NCBI RefSeq assembly: GCF_010983895.1
Contig: NZ_CP048836.1
Span: 3,100,001 to 3,164,000 of the forward strand
DNA length: 64,000 bases
Origin: Nitrogeniibacter mangrovi
Lineage (GTDB): Bacteria > Pseudomonadota > Gammaproteobacteria > Burkholderiales > Rhodocyclaceae
Reading direction: 5' to 3'
Shown in pieces: positions 20,329 through 27,939 of this stretch; position 1 is the first letter of the stretch; the number at the start of each line of letters is the position of its first letter. A program made the position numbers and the translations under genes. The notes under the pieces are model-generated. The model worked only from the letters and a program-made list of their open reading frames with translations, searched no databases and was not told where the DNA came from.

Positions 20329-20344
20329 AGCACGTGGCATGCCA
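20329..20344 (-). promoter_or_regulatory. Sigma-54 (-24/-12) promoter of the PEP-CTERM gene
   Basis: On the minus strand the sequence TGGCATGCCACGTGCT matches the RpoN consensus TGGCACGNNNNTTGCW at 10 of 12 fixed positions and has the required GG-N10-GC spacing. It leaves a leader of about 45 bases. Upstream, TTGT-TTTT-ACAA (20369-20380) is an inverted repeat that could bind an activator. Confidence 0.72.
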
Positions 20345-20462
20345 GCATTGAACACAATACGTATGACTTTGTTTTTACAAGGCTTTTTCAACGATCGGCG
20401 AGCATGCCTCGGTGCCGCGGATCGGTGGTGTAAATTCTGCCGACACCGCCGCGCCGTACGCT

Positions 20463-21380
20463 TCACCGTGCGATCAATCGCCAGAAACGCTCCACCGCCG
20501 CACGATCTCCGGTCACTTCGGCGGCATAGGCCATCTGCTGCCGCTGACAGTCGTCCCGACCGTCGAAAAATTCACGAAACTGACTGGCATAACACATCAT
20601 CGCGTCAACCTTGATGTCAGCACGATGGTCAAGAATGTCGACATCCGGCGCCAGTCGCCAACGGTCGGCAAAACACGGGTCGCGCCGGTGCTGCCCGAGC
20701 AGCCGATAGAAATAGACGCCGGTTACCGGTACCGCGGCCAGGCGCACGGGCCACGGTTCGAGGTGTTTCATGATCGCGGTGCTGGCGTAGCTGCGCATGG
20801 CATCCCACGCCGTACGCAGGCGTCCCGGCAGCGGCACGGCCGCTTCGTCCTCCGGCGACAAGTCCGCGAGGCGAGCGGCGGCAGCACGGTCGACGTAACA
20901 GTAGGGGGCATCCTCATACAAGCGCAGGCGAGGATCGCCCCACCAAGCCTCACCCAGGAAGAAGGTGAGCAGGTGATCCACATGCCAGCCGATGGCCAAC
21001 GGCACGTAGATCTCGTCGAAATCGACACCCTCCAGACGCGTCAGCACCTTCCGGCGCAAGGCCTCGAGAAAGGCCCCGGTGTCCTCGCCGACGGGCGGCC
21101 GGAACACGTTGGAGATGGCGCGATACGCCTCGCGCCGGCACGAGGCATCCACCTTGTGCAGGTTTTCCGACTCGAATCCCAGCAAGCGCGCCGCCCGGCT
21201 TTCCTCCTCGTAGCGCTCCGGACCGAGGACGACGGCCCGCGACTTGATCTGTTCCGGGAACTCCGTAAACAGGTTGAGCACCAGCACCGGCCCTTCCGTC
21301 ACCAGCGACGCGATACGCCCGCCGCAGGAGAAGACCGCGTCATCCAGATGGGGGGAGAGAATGACCGCGCGGTATTTCAT
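20463..21380 (-). CDS. PIG-L/LmbE-family N-acetylglucosamine-type deacetylase
   Basis: This 305-residue cytoplasmic enzyme is a zinc-dependent deacetylase of the LmbE fold. Zinc-binding motifs are clear: SPHLDDAVFS (His11, Asp13, Asp14) and GWHVDHL (His133, Asp135, His136). Family members remove an acetyl group from N-acetylglucosamine-bearing molecules, as in MshB and BshB. It overlaps the GT4 gene by ATGA, so the two are co-translated, and a substrate made by that glycosyltransferase is inferred. The C-terminal 150 residues, with an HRRDPCFADRW segment, are less conserved. Confidence 0.88.
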   Translation of the reverse strand: MKYRAVILSPHLDDAVFSCGGRIASLVTEGPVLVLNLFTEFPEQIKSRAVVLGPERYEEESRAARLLGFESENLHKVDASCRREAYRAISNVFRPPVGEDTGAFLEALRRKVLTRLEGVDFDEIYVPLAIGWHVDHLLTFFLGEAWWGDPRLRLYEDAPYCYVDRAAAARLADLSPEDEAAVPLPGRLRTAWDAMRSYASTAIMKHLEPWPVRLAAVPVTGVYFYRLLGQHRRDPCFADRWRLAPDVDILDHRADIKVDAMMCYASQFREFFDGRDDCQRQQMAYAAEVTGDRAAVERFWRLIAR

Positions 21381-22567
21381 TCGAAAACTCCGGAGGCTGC
21401 GCCGGTCGGGCGCCCGCGCTGTCGGCAGACGTCGAGGTAGAGCTCAAGCAGCTCGCCGACGATGGCCGCGGGGGTGTAGTGCGCAGCGCGCTCCCGTCCC
21501 GCCGCGCCCATCTGCAGGCGCCCGGTGTCGTCCTGGGCGAAGGCGATCATGCGCTCGGCCAGGTCGGACGGATCCGCCGGGTCGACGATCTGGCCGGTCA
21601 CACCCGGTTCGACCATCTCCCGCGCCGCCGCGATGGCCCGGGTCACGATCACCGGTTTGCTGAACCACATGGCCTCGAGCACCACCAGCGGCTGCGCCTC
21701 CTCGACCGACGGCAGCACGAACAGATCGCAGCTGCGGTAGCGCGTCGCCAGCATGGCCGGATCGAGGAAGCCGAGGAAATCCACCTGGTCGCGGATACCG
21801 AGCTCGCCGGCCAACGCCTCCAGCGACGGCCCGGTCGGCCCGCGCCCCGCAATCCACAGGCGCGCGTCGGGCACCGCCTCGCGCAGCCGGCGGAACGCCC
21901 GCAGCAGCAGTCCGATATTCTTTTCCGGCCCGAGGCGACCGGCGTAGAGGACGACGAATGCGCCATTGCGTTGTGCCGGCGACACCGCCGCCGGGTCACC
22001 GAAGCCGACCGGGTTGCTGATGTGCCGGAGCGGTACGGTCACGCCATCGGCACGCAGGCGCTCGCTCAGACTCGACGAAGGCACGATCACCACGTCGCAG
22101 CGATTGCTGTAGGCCACCATCTGCGCGCGAATAATGCCGCGCATGGGGCGCATCACGAGCGGCTGGGTCAGGACTTCGGCGCTGAAATGGTGGGTCGACA
22201 CCTGGGGCAGCCCGAGTCGCGCCGCCACCGCCAGAACCCGCTTCATCATCAGGCTGGCGTAATGGTGATGGACCAGGTCGACGCCTTCCTCGGTCAGGAT
22301 GTCGCGGATGCGCCGCTTCGAGGGCAGCCCCTGGTAAAAGCCGAAGACCCGCACGGACGGCACCCGATGGATCCGGACCCCTTCCCAGTCTTCGATCTCC
22401 GGCTGCCCGGCACGCCGGGTGGTGACGAGCACGACCCGATGGCCACGGGCGACCATCTCCCGTGCAATGAGCTGGATGTGGGTCCCGACCCCGGTCATCG
22501 CCGGAATGGCGTCGTCGGACACCAGGCACACAGTCAGCGGGCTGGAGGGGGGCATCTCGGTGGTCAC
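21377..22567 (-). CDS. Family 4 glycosyltransferase
   Basis: This 396-residue GT-B enzyme should move a sugar from a nucleotide-sugar donor to an unknown acceptor in the cytoplasm. It has the N-terminal acceptor domain with TGVGTHI, and a donor domain with YAGRLGPEKNIGLLLRAF and the EX7E motif (EAQPLVVLE). GTG 22567 is preferred as start since AGAGGAG lies 6 bases before it; a TTG two codons upstream would touch that site. It lies between the nitroreductase-like gene (13 bases upstream) and the PIG-L gene (overlap). The GT4-plus-PIG-L pairing recalls MshA/MshB and BshA/BshB in low-molecular-weight thiol pathways, though the substrate here is unknown. Confidence 0.88.
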   Translation of the reverse strand: MTTEMPPSSPLTVCLVSDDAIPAMTGVGTHIQLIAREMVARGHRVVLVTTRRAGQPEIEDWEGVRIHRVPSVRVFGFYQGLPSKRRIRDILTEEGVDLVHHHYASLMMKRVLAVAARLGLPQVSTHHFSAEVLTQPLVMRPMRGIIRAQMVAYSNRCDVVIVPSSSLSERLRADGVTVPLRHISNPVGFGDPAAVSPAQRNGAFVVLYAGRLGPEKNIGLLLRAFRRLREAVPDARLWIAGRGPTGPSLEALAGELGIRDQVDFLGFLDPAMLATRYRSCDLFVLPSVEEAQPLVVLEAMWFSKPVIVTRAIAAAREMVEPGVTGQIVDPADPSDLAERMIAFAQDDTGRLQMGAAGRERAAHYTPAAIVGELLELYLDVCRQRGRPTGAASGVFE

Positions 22568-22580
22568 GCGCAACTCCTCT

Positions 22581-23678
22581 TCATGCCGCCTCGACGGTAT
22601 CGTGGCCGTCGACGACGATCAGGTCGTCCAGATCGAGCCGCAGCGAACGGGACGTCGGCGGCGCGCCACGCCCGACCCGCCCCATGAACACGGCCGGGGC
22701 CTCCGCGCTTACCGACCACACGTCGTTGAAGCGCTCTGCCACCGCGGCGGCGGCGGCGTTGACCGGCGCACGCGCGGACAGCGCCTGCCCGTCCTGAACG
22801 TACCAGCGGAAGATGACCGGCGTCATCTCCGGCTGGAATCCGAGGCCAAGGCGCGCGGCGGTGAGCCACACGCGCTGCATCGCCATGCCGGCCTGCACCT
22901 GCTCCCGGTCGGATCGCGCCGGTTGCCGCGGCCGAATCAGGAAATGCCCGGCGCACGCCAGCCCCGGAATGAGATCGAGCTGAATGCGCGGCATCACCGT
23001 GCCGGCCAGATAGGTGTTCAGAAAATCGACACGCTTCCAGTCGGCGAGCACCCAGCGCATGAGTCGCGCCGTCAGACTGTCGACCCCGACCGCGCGCTCC
23101 GGGATGCGGTCCTTGCTGAACCGGACGCCCCATTCGATGATGCGGCGGTGGGTTTCGTAGGCCTCCGGGCAGATCAGGCGCACCCGGGCGCTGTGCCACA
23201 GCAGTTTGGCGACCTCGAGACGCTCGCGAGCGCCGGTGCGGAAGTCGACGTGGTAGTCGGGGCCTGCCGCCTCCGTCAACGCGGCCATTTCCGCGCTCGT
23301 AAGCGCCGGTGTGCGCATGGGGCGCCGCTGCACACAGCGGGATTCGACGAAGGGCAGCAGCGGGTCGGGCGCGAGTGCGTCCGCCGGCTCGAAGCCGATC
23401 TCGTAGACCGGCGCCGTCTCGTCGCCTCCCTCACGCAGGCGCCAGCCCATGCGGGCCTGCTGCTCGGTGGCCGCGATCCGCAGGGTCTCCAACAGGGCCC
23501 CATGCGCCATGCGGCTGGGAATGCCGCGGTAGTCGTAGAGGCACCAGCTGCGGGTATCGCTGCCCAGCACCTCCACGGTGCGCGCGCCGGTGATCCGGAA
23601 ACGCCACGGTTGCGTGTTGTCGCCGCTGGGGGCCCAGCGGCCGAGATCGAGCATCCGCCTCAGATCGAGATCAGCCAT
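22581..23678 (-). CDS. Nitroreductase-fold protein paired with a ThiF-like E1
   Basis: This 365-residue protein has a nitroreductase (FMN-dependent) fold. The N-terminal RWAPSGDNTQPWRF segment (14-27) is the usual phosphate-binding APS-N-QPW signature, and a GLGFQPEMTPV segment with Gly and Pro occurs in the last third. The length exceeds simple nitroreductases (about 200) and suggests a tandem or extended fold. It overlaps the ThiF gene by 8 bases. Mycobacterial MoeY-type proteins fuse ThiF and nitroreductase domains, so the two may work as one enzyme here. No reaction can be assigned. Confidence 0.75.
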   Translation of the reverse strand: MADLDLRRMLDLGRWAPSGDNTQPWRFRITGARTVEVLGSDTRSWCLYDYRGIPSRMAHGALLETLRIAATEQQARMGWRLREGGDETAPVYEIGFEPADALAPDPLLPFVESRCVQRRPMRTPALTSAEMAALTEAAGPDYHVDFRTGARERLEVAKLLWHSARVRLICPEAYETHRRIIEWGVRFSKDRIPERAVGVDSLTARLMRWVLADWKRVDFLNTYLAGTVMPRIQLDLIPGLACAGHFLIRPRQPARSDREQVQAGMAMQRVWLTAARLGLGFQPEMTPVIFRWYVQDGQALSARAPVNAAAAAVAERFNDVWSVSAEAPAVFMGRVGRGAPPTSRSLRLDLDDLIVVDGHDTVEAA

Positions 23679-24555
23679 GGCTTGCCTGCCCCATCTTCTT
23701 GAGCTGACGGCGCGCGATGGCCAGGCCCAGACGCTGGATCGGGTTGCGATTGCCCCACGGCCGCCAGGTGTGCACCAGCCGGTTGCGATACACGTCGAAC
23801 TGGAAGCCGCGCGGCGCGCTGGGCACCTGCCCGCGACCGAGCAGCAGCTTGACCGCCTCGGCGCAGATGACCCCGGCGCACAGCTGGCAGGCGGCGATGG
23901 TCGACGGCCCCTTGCGCGCGCGCAGGTCCACCCGCGAGGGATCGGCGATGTAGCCGCGCTGCAGCATGGCGGGCGACAGACCGAGGACGAAGCGCAGGGC
24001 CATTTCCTCCTCGTCGGCCGCGCTCGCGAACTGGAAGTAGTCGTCGAAGGACATGCCCTTTGGATCAAAGTAGAGAAAGGCCACCCCGAAGCCGAGCGGC
24101 GCGGCGGTCACCGCCGGGATGCCGCGCGCCCGGCAGGCCGAGAACACCAGCCGGCGCGCCTCGAAGGCGAAGAAATCGAGGCTGTCCACATACAGATCCA
24201 CGCCGTCGAGAAAGGCATCGACATTGGCGGCCGACACCGCCTCGGGCAGCACGTCGAGACGCGCCTCCGGGTTGATGTCGCGGGTCATGGTCGCCAGCAC
24301 CGTGCTCTTGGGCTGCCCGAGGGTGGAGCACAGGGCACCGGCCTGACGATTGAAGTTCACAATGTCGAAAGAATCGAAATCCGCGATCCGGAACCCCCCG
24401 ACACCCAACCGGGCCAGCGTCAACAGATGGGCACCGCCCACCCCGCCGAGCCCTGCAATCGCCACCGTCTTACCCCTCAGACATGCCTGCTCCGCTTCCG
24501 TTACCCAGCCGATATTGCGCGAGAACGCGGCATCATAATCAAAGCCGTGGCTCAT
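23671..24555 (-). CDS. ThiF/MoeB-like E1 adenylyltransferase
   Basis: This 294-residue protein belongs to the E1-like superfamily, which activates a carboxylate by adenylation. Visible motifs: FSRNIG (12-17), the GLGGVGG nucleotide loop (35-41), the acidic DFD (59-61), NFNRQ (67-71), K83 and VDSLDFF (123-129). A CQLC pair (223-226) and Cys231 are the only late cysteines, so the usual four-Cys zinc site is not evident. No ubiquitin-like partner such as ThiS or MoaD is encoded nearby, so the substrate may be a small molecule or peptide. It leads a four-gene unit (ThiF, nitroreductase, GT4, PIG-L) and is divergent from the permease genes by 67 bases. Confidence 0.85.
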   Translation of the reverse strand: MSHGFDYDAAFSRNIGWVTEAEQACLRGKTVAIAGLGGVGGAHLLTLARLGVGGFRIADFDSFDIVNFNRQAGALCSTLGQPKSTVLATMTRDINPEARLDVLPEAVSAANVDAFLDGVDLYVDSLDFFAFEARRLVFSACRARGIPAVTAAPLGFGVAFLYFDPKGMSFDDYFQFASAADEEEMALRFVLGLSPAMLQRGYIADPSRVDLRARKGPSTIAACQLCAGVICAEAVKLLLGRGQVPSAPRGFQFDVYRNRLVHTWRPWGNRNPIQRLGLAIARRQLKKMGQASHG

Positions 24556-24622
24556 TCAGGTCCTTCATTCCGATTCCATGGTGCCGTTATGATAGGCAAG
24601 CCCGACGACTCATGAAACCACG

Positions 24623-25867
24623 ATGACGAACAAATCACTCCAGTTGGGGCTGCAGGATCTCAAGCTCGCGGCGCGCAGCCTGCTGCGCCACCGCCGCCGC
24701 TCGGCACTCGCGGTCGGCATCGTAGCCGGCGGGGTGATCGCGTTTCTGCTCGCCGGCGGCTTCATCAACTGGATTCTGGTCAGCATGCGCGAGGCGACGA
24801 TCCACTCGCAGCTGGGCCACGTCCAGATCACCCGCCCGGACTATCTGTCCAAGGGCGTGGCCGATCCTTACCGGTACCTGCTGCCCGAAGTCAGCACCCA
24901 GGAGGCGGCCATCAAACAGGTCAAGGGCCTGAAAACGATCACGCCGCGACTGGCGTTCAGCGGCCTCATCAGCAAGGACGACGCCACCATCTCCTTCCTG
25001 GGCGAAGGCATCGATCCGGTCTCGGAGGCACCGATCACCGACGAGATCTCCATCGTCTCGGGCAAGGATCTGACCGAGAGTCCGCCCGACTCGGTGATCG
25101 TCGGCCAGGGGCTGGCCGCCAGCATCGGCGCCAAGGCCGGCGACCGCCTGGTGCTGCTCTCGACCACCCGCAGCGGTAGCCTCAATGCGGTGGAGGCCAC
25201 CGTGGCCGGCCTCTTCGTCACCGTCTCCAAACCCTACGACGACAGCGTGCTGCGTGCGCCCATCGAGCTGGCGCGCCGTCTGGTCGGCGTCTCCGGCGCC
25301 ACCAGCTGGGTGGTGCTGCTCGACGAGACCGACGAGACCGACGCGGCCGTCGCGACCCTGCGTCGCACGCTCGACCCGGCACAGTTCGAGGTCACCCCAT
25401 GGACGGCGCTGGCGGATTTCTACAACAAGACGGTGGAGCTGTTCTCCAAGCAAGTGGGCATCGTGCGCCTGCTGATCGGCATGATCGTCATCCTCAGCAT
25501 CACCAACACCCTGACCATGTCGGTCATGGAGCGGACCAACGAGATCGGCACCGCCATGGCGCTGGGCATCGCGCGCGTGGGCATCCTGCGCCAGTTCCTG
25601 TTCGAGGGCGTGCTCATCGGCATCGTCGGCGGCATCGGCGGCAGTGTCGTCGGCTGGCTGCTGTCGGTGTCGATTTCCGCCGTGGGCATCCCGATGCCCC
25701 CCGCGCCGGGCATGACCGAAGGCTACCTGGGGGAGATCCAGCTGTCGCTGCCGCTCATCCAGGATTCGCTCACGCTGGCGATCTTCACCACCCTCCTGGC
25801 GAGCCTGTTTCCGGCCTGGAAGGCTTCCCGGATGGCCATCGTCGACGCACTTCGCTACCAGCGCTAG
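24623..25867 (+). CDS. FtsX-like ABC transporter permease (first of a pair)
   Basis: This 414-residue inner-membrane protein has one N-terminal membrane helix (about 24-45), a periplasmic region of about 220 residues (MacB-type core domain) and three C-terminal helices with the typical FtsX stretch MERTNEIGTAMALGI. Such permeases work with a separate ATPase to drive lipoprotein sorting or efflux from the periplasmic side (LolCDE, MacB family). No ATPase gene follows. It is 13 bases upstream of a second permease that shares its plan. Confidence 0.9.
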   Translation: MTNKSLQLGLQDLKLAARSLLRHRRRSALAVGIVAGGVIAFLLAGGFINWILVSMREATIHSQLGHVQITRPDYLSKGVADPYRYLLPEVSTQEAAIKQVKGLKTITPRLAFSGLISKDDATISFLGEGIDPVSEAPITDEISIVSGKDLTESPPDSVIVGQGLAASIGAKAGDRLVLLSTTRSGSLNAVEATVAGLFVTVSKPYDDSVLRAPIELARRLVGVSGATSWVVLLDETDETDAAVATLRRTLDPAQFEVTPWTALADFYNKTVELFSKQVGIVRLLIGMIVILSITNTLTMSVMERTNEIGTAMALGIARVGILRQFLFEGVLIGIVGGIGGSVVGWLLSVSISAVGIPMPPAPGMTEGYLGEIQLSLPLIQDSLTLAIFTTLLASLFPAWKASRMAIVDALRYQR

Positions 25868-25880
25868 GAAAACGCAACAC

Positions 25881-27095
25881 ATGATCGTCAAACTCGCCCT
25901 GCGCAACGTGTTCCGCCAGAAGGCCCGCACCGCCATGACCCTGGCGGCCATCGTCTTCGGTGTCGCCGGGCTCATCATCGCGGGCGGCTTCGTCCAGGAC
26001 GTCTTCATCCAGCTCGGCGAAGCGGTCGTCCACACCCAGACCGGCCACGTCCAGGTCTTCCGCAAGGGCTTCTTCGAGCATGGCACACGCCGCCCCGAGC
26101 AGTACCTGATCGACGACGCCGGCGCGATCAAGCAAGCGCTGGCCAAGCTGCCCCATGTGCAACACGTGAGCGCCCGGCTCAATTTCTCCGGCCTCATGAA
26201 CAACGGCAAGCGGGACTTCCCCATCGTCGGCGAGGGCATCGAGCCCAAGGTCGAAGCCAAGCTCAGCGATTACCTGAAGATCACCGCCGGGCGCACTCTC
26301 GGCGACGACGACCGCTTCGGCATGCTCGTCGGCCAGGGCGTCGCCGAACACCTGCAGCTGTCGCCGGGCGATCATGTGACGCTGGTGATCAACACCGCCG
26401 CGGGCGCGCTCAACTCGCTCGATTTCACCGTCGTCGGCGTGTTCCAGAGCTTCTCCAAGGACTTCGATGCGCGCGCGGTGCGCATTCCGCTCCAGGCCGC
26501 CCAGACGCTCATGAACACCGACGGCGCCAACGTCCTCGTGATGGTCGCCGACGACACCGAGCACACCGACGCGGTCCTCGCCGCCACCCGGGCGCAGCTG
26601 GCCGGCGGCCCGCTCGAAGCGCGCTCGTGGCGCCAGCTGTCGGACTTCTTCGACAAGACCGTCCAGCTCTATGACGCCCAGTTCGGCTTCCTCAAGTTCA
26701 TCATCCTGGTCATGGTGATCCTGTCGGTGGTCAACAGCGTGAACATGAACGTGTTCGAGCGCATGAGCGAATTCGGCACCATGCGGGCCATCGGCACGAC
26801 ACCACGCAATGTGTTCGTGCTCCTGGTGGTGGAAAACACCTTGCTCGGCTGTGGCGGCGCCCTGCTCGGCGTTCTCATCGGCATGCTGGTGGCGCTCATC
26901 GTCTCGGCGATCGGCATCCCCATGCCGCCACCCCCCAACGCCAGCCTCGGCTACACCGCCTACATCCGGCTGGTGCCCAGCACCATCGCCGGCGCCTTTC
27001 TGGTCGGTGTGCTCGCCACCGTGCTCGCAGCCCTGCTGCCGGCACGTCGCGCCGCCCACCGGCCCATCGTCGATGCACTACGGCAGGGCACCTGA
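25881..27095 (+). CDS. FtsX-like ABC transporter permease (second of a pair)
   Basis: This 404-residue protein has the same plan as its neighbour: a first helix near 20-40, a periplasmic core with GHVQVFRKGFF, and three C-terminal helices containing FERMSEFGTMRAIGT. Shared segments such as TGHVQV/LGHVQI and GEGIEP/GEGIDP show tandem duplication and divergence. The pair may form a LolC/LolE-like heterodimer. It lies 27 bases before the exosortase-associated acyltransferase, so a role in exporting an acylated product is possible but unproven. Confidence 0.9.
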   Translation: MIVKLALRNVFRQKARTAMTLAAIVFGVAGLIIAGGFVQDVFIQLGEAVVHTQTGHVQVFRKGFFEHGTRRPEQYLIDDAGAIKQALAKLPHVQHVSARLNFSGLMNNGKRDFPIVGEGIEPKVEAKLSDYLKITAGRTLGDDDRFGMLVGQGVAEHLQLSPGDHVTLVINTAAGALNSLDFTVVGVFQSFSKDFDARAVRIPLQAAQTLMNTDGANVLVMVADDTEHTDAVLAATRAQLAGGPLEARSWRQLSDFFDKTVQLYDAQFGFLKFIILVMVILSVVNSVNMNVFERMSEFGTMRAIGTTPRNVFVLLVVENTLLGCGGALLGVLIGMLVALIVSAIGIPMPPPPNASLGYTAYIRLVPSTIAGAFLVGVLATVLAALLPARRAAHRPIVDALRQGT

Positions 27096-27122
27096 CCATG
27101 GCCCTGCCCCTTGGAGAATCAC

Positions 27123-27875
27123 ATGTCGCTGTTTGACCGCTTCAACCTCGGCGCGGGTTTTAGCAAGTATTTCCAGATCGAAGCCGCCGCCGACGACACC
27201 ATCCGCGACGAGGTGTATCGCGTCCGCCACGAAGTCTATTGCGAGGAGCTCAAGTTCGAGCCCGAGCGACCCGACCGCCGGGAGATCGACGTCTACGATG
27301 CCCACAGCGTGCACTGCCTGCTGCGCTCCGCACGCGATCCGTTCGCGCCCGTCGGCTGCACCCGACTGATCCTGGCCGACCCGGAGGATCTGGACGCCCC
27401 GCTGCCCTTCGAGGCGGCCTGCGCGCATACCCTCGATCGCTCGCTCATCGATCCGGCGCGGCTGGATCGGCGCCGGATCGCCGAAGTGTCCCGGCTGGCC
27501 GTGCGCTCGGCCTACCGCCGGCGCCGGGGCGAACGCCACGTGGCGGTCGCCCTCGACGAGTCGGATTACAACGACAGCGAAGATCAGCCGCGCTTCCCGT
27601 ACATCCCCATCGGCCTGTATCTGGGTGCCGTGGCGCTGGCCGCGCGCAACGGCGTCGATACCCTGTTCGTGCTGACCGAGCCACGCCTGGCCTCCCATTT
27701 CGGCAAGCTCGGCGTCGAGATCCGCCAGATCGGCGGCCCCATCGAACATCGGGGCACCCGCGTGCCGTCGATGATGGATGTCCAGTCGATCATCAAGGGC
27801 CTGCGCTTCATGGTCAAACCCATCTGGCGGGTCGTACAGGGGCAGATCGAGAACAGCTACCGACATGACCGCTGA
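27123..27875 (+). CDS. PEP-CTERM/exosortase system-associated acyltransferase
   Basis: This 250-residue protein belongs to the GNAT-fold family found with XrtA exosortase systems (TIGR03694), related to autoinducer synthases. Typical features: a YRVRHEVYCEELKFEP start, GCTRLILADPE, RRRIAEVSRLAVRSAYRRR and the FLVTEPRLASHFGKLG-like segment. It probably moves an acyl group to an amino group; the substrate is unknown. ATG 27123 is preceded by TTGGAGAATCAC; an in-frame TTG four codons earlier overlaps that site and is rejected. It ends the permease operon and is followed by a strong terminator. Confidence 0.85.
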   Translation: MSLFDRFNLGAGFSKYFQIEAAADDTIRDEVYRVRHEVYCEELKFEPERPDRREIDVYDAHSVHCLLRSARDPFAPVGCTRLILADPEDLDAPLPFEAACAHTLDRSLIDPARLDRRRIAEVSRLAVRSAYRRRRGERHVAVALDESDYNDSEDQPRFPYIPIGLYLGAVALAARNGVDTLFVLTEPRLASHFGKLGVEIRQIGGPIEHRGTRVPSMMDVQSIIKGLRFMVKPIWRVVQGQIENSYRHDR

Positions 27876-27891
27876 GCCAGTGCCGGCATGA

Positions 27892-27920
27892 AAAAGGCCC
27901 GCCGTGATGGCGGGCCTTTT
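27892..27920. terminator. Bidirectional terminator between acyltransferase and prpE
   Basis: AAAAGGCCCGCC, the loop GTGAT and GGCGGGCCTTTT form a perfect 12-bp stem with A and T runs on both sides, between two convergent genes. Confidence 0.93.
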
Positions 27921-27939
27921 CGTTCCGGGGTGCCAGCAA

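Noticed and set aside
22581-24068. A 495-codon frame covering the nitroreductase and part of the ThiF gene
   Set aside because: Only the part from MADLD onward resembles a protein family; the first 130 codons are Arg/Ser/Pro-rich and out of frame with ThiF. Two separate genes fit better.
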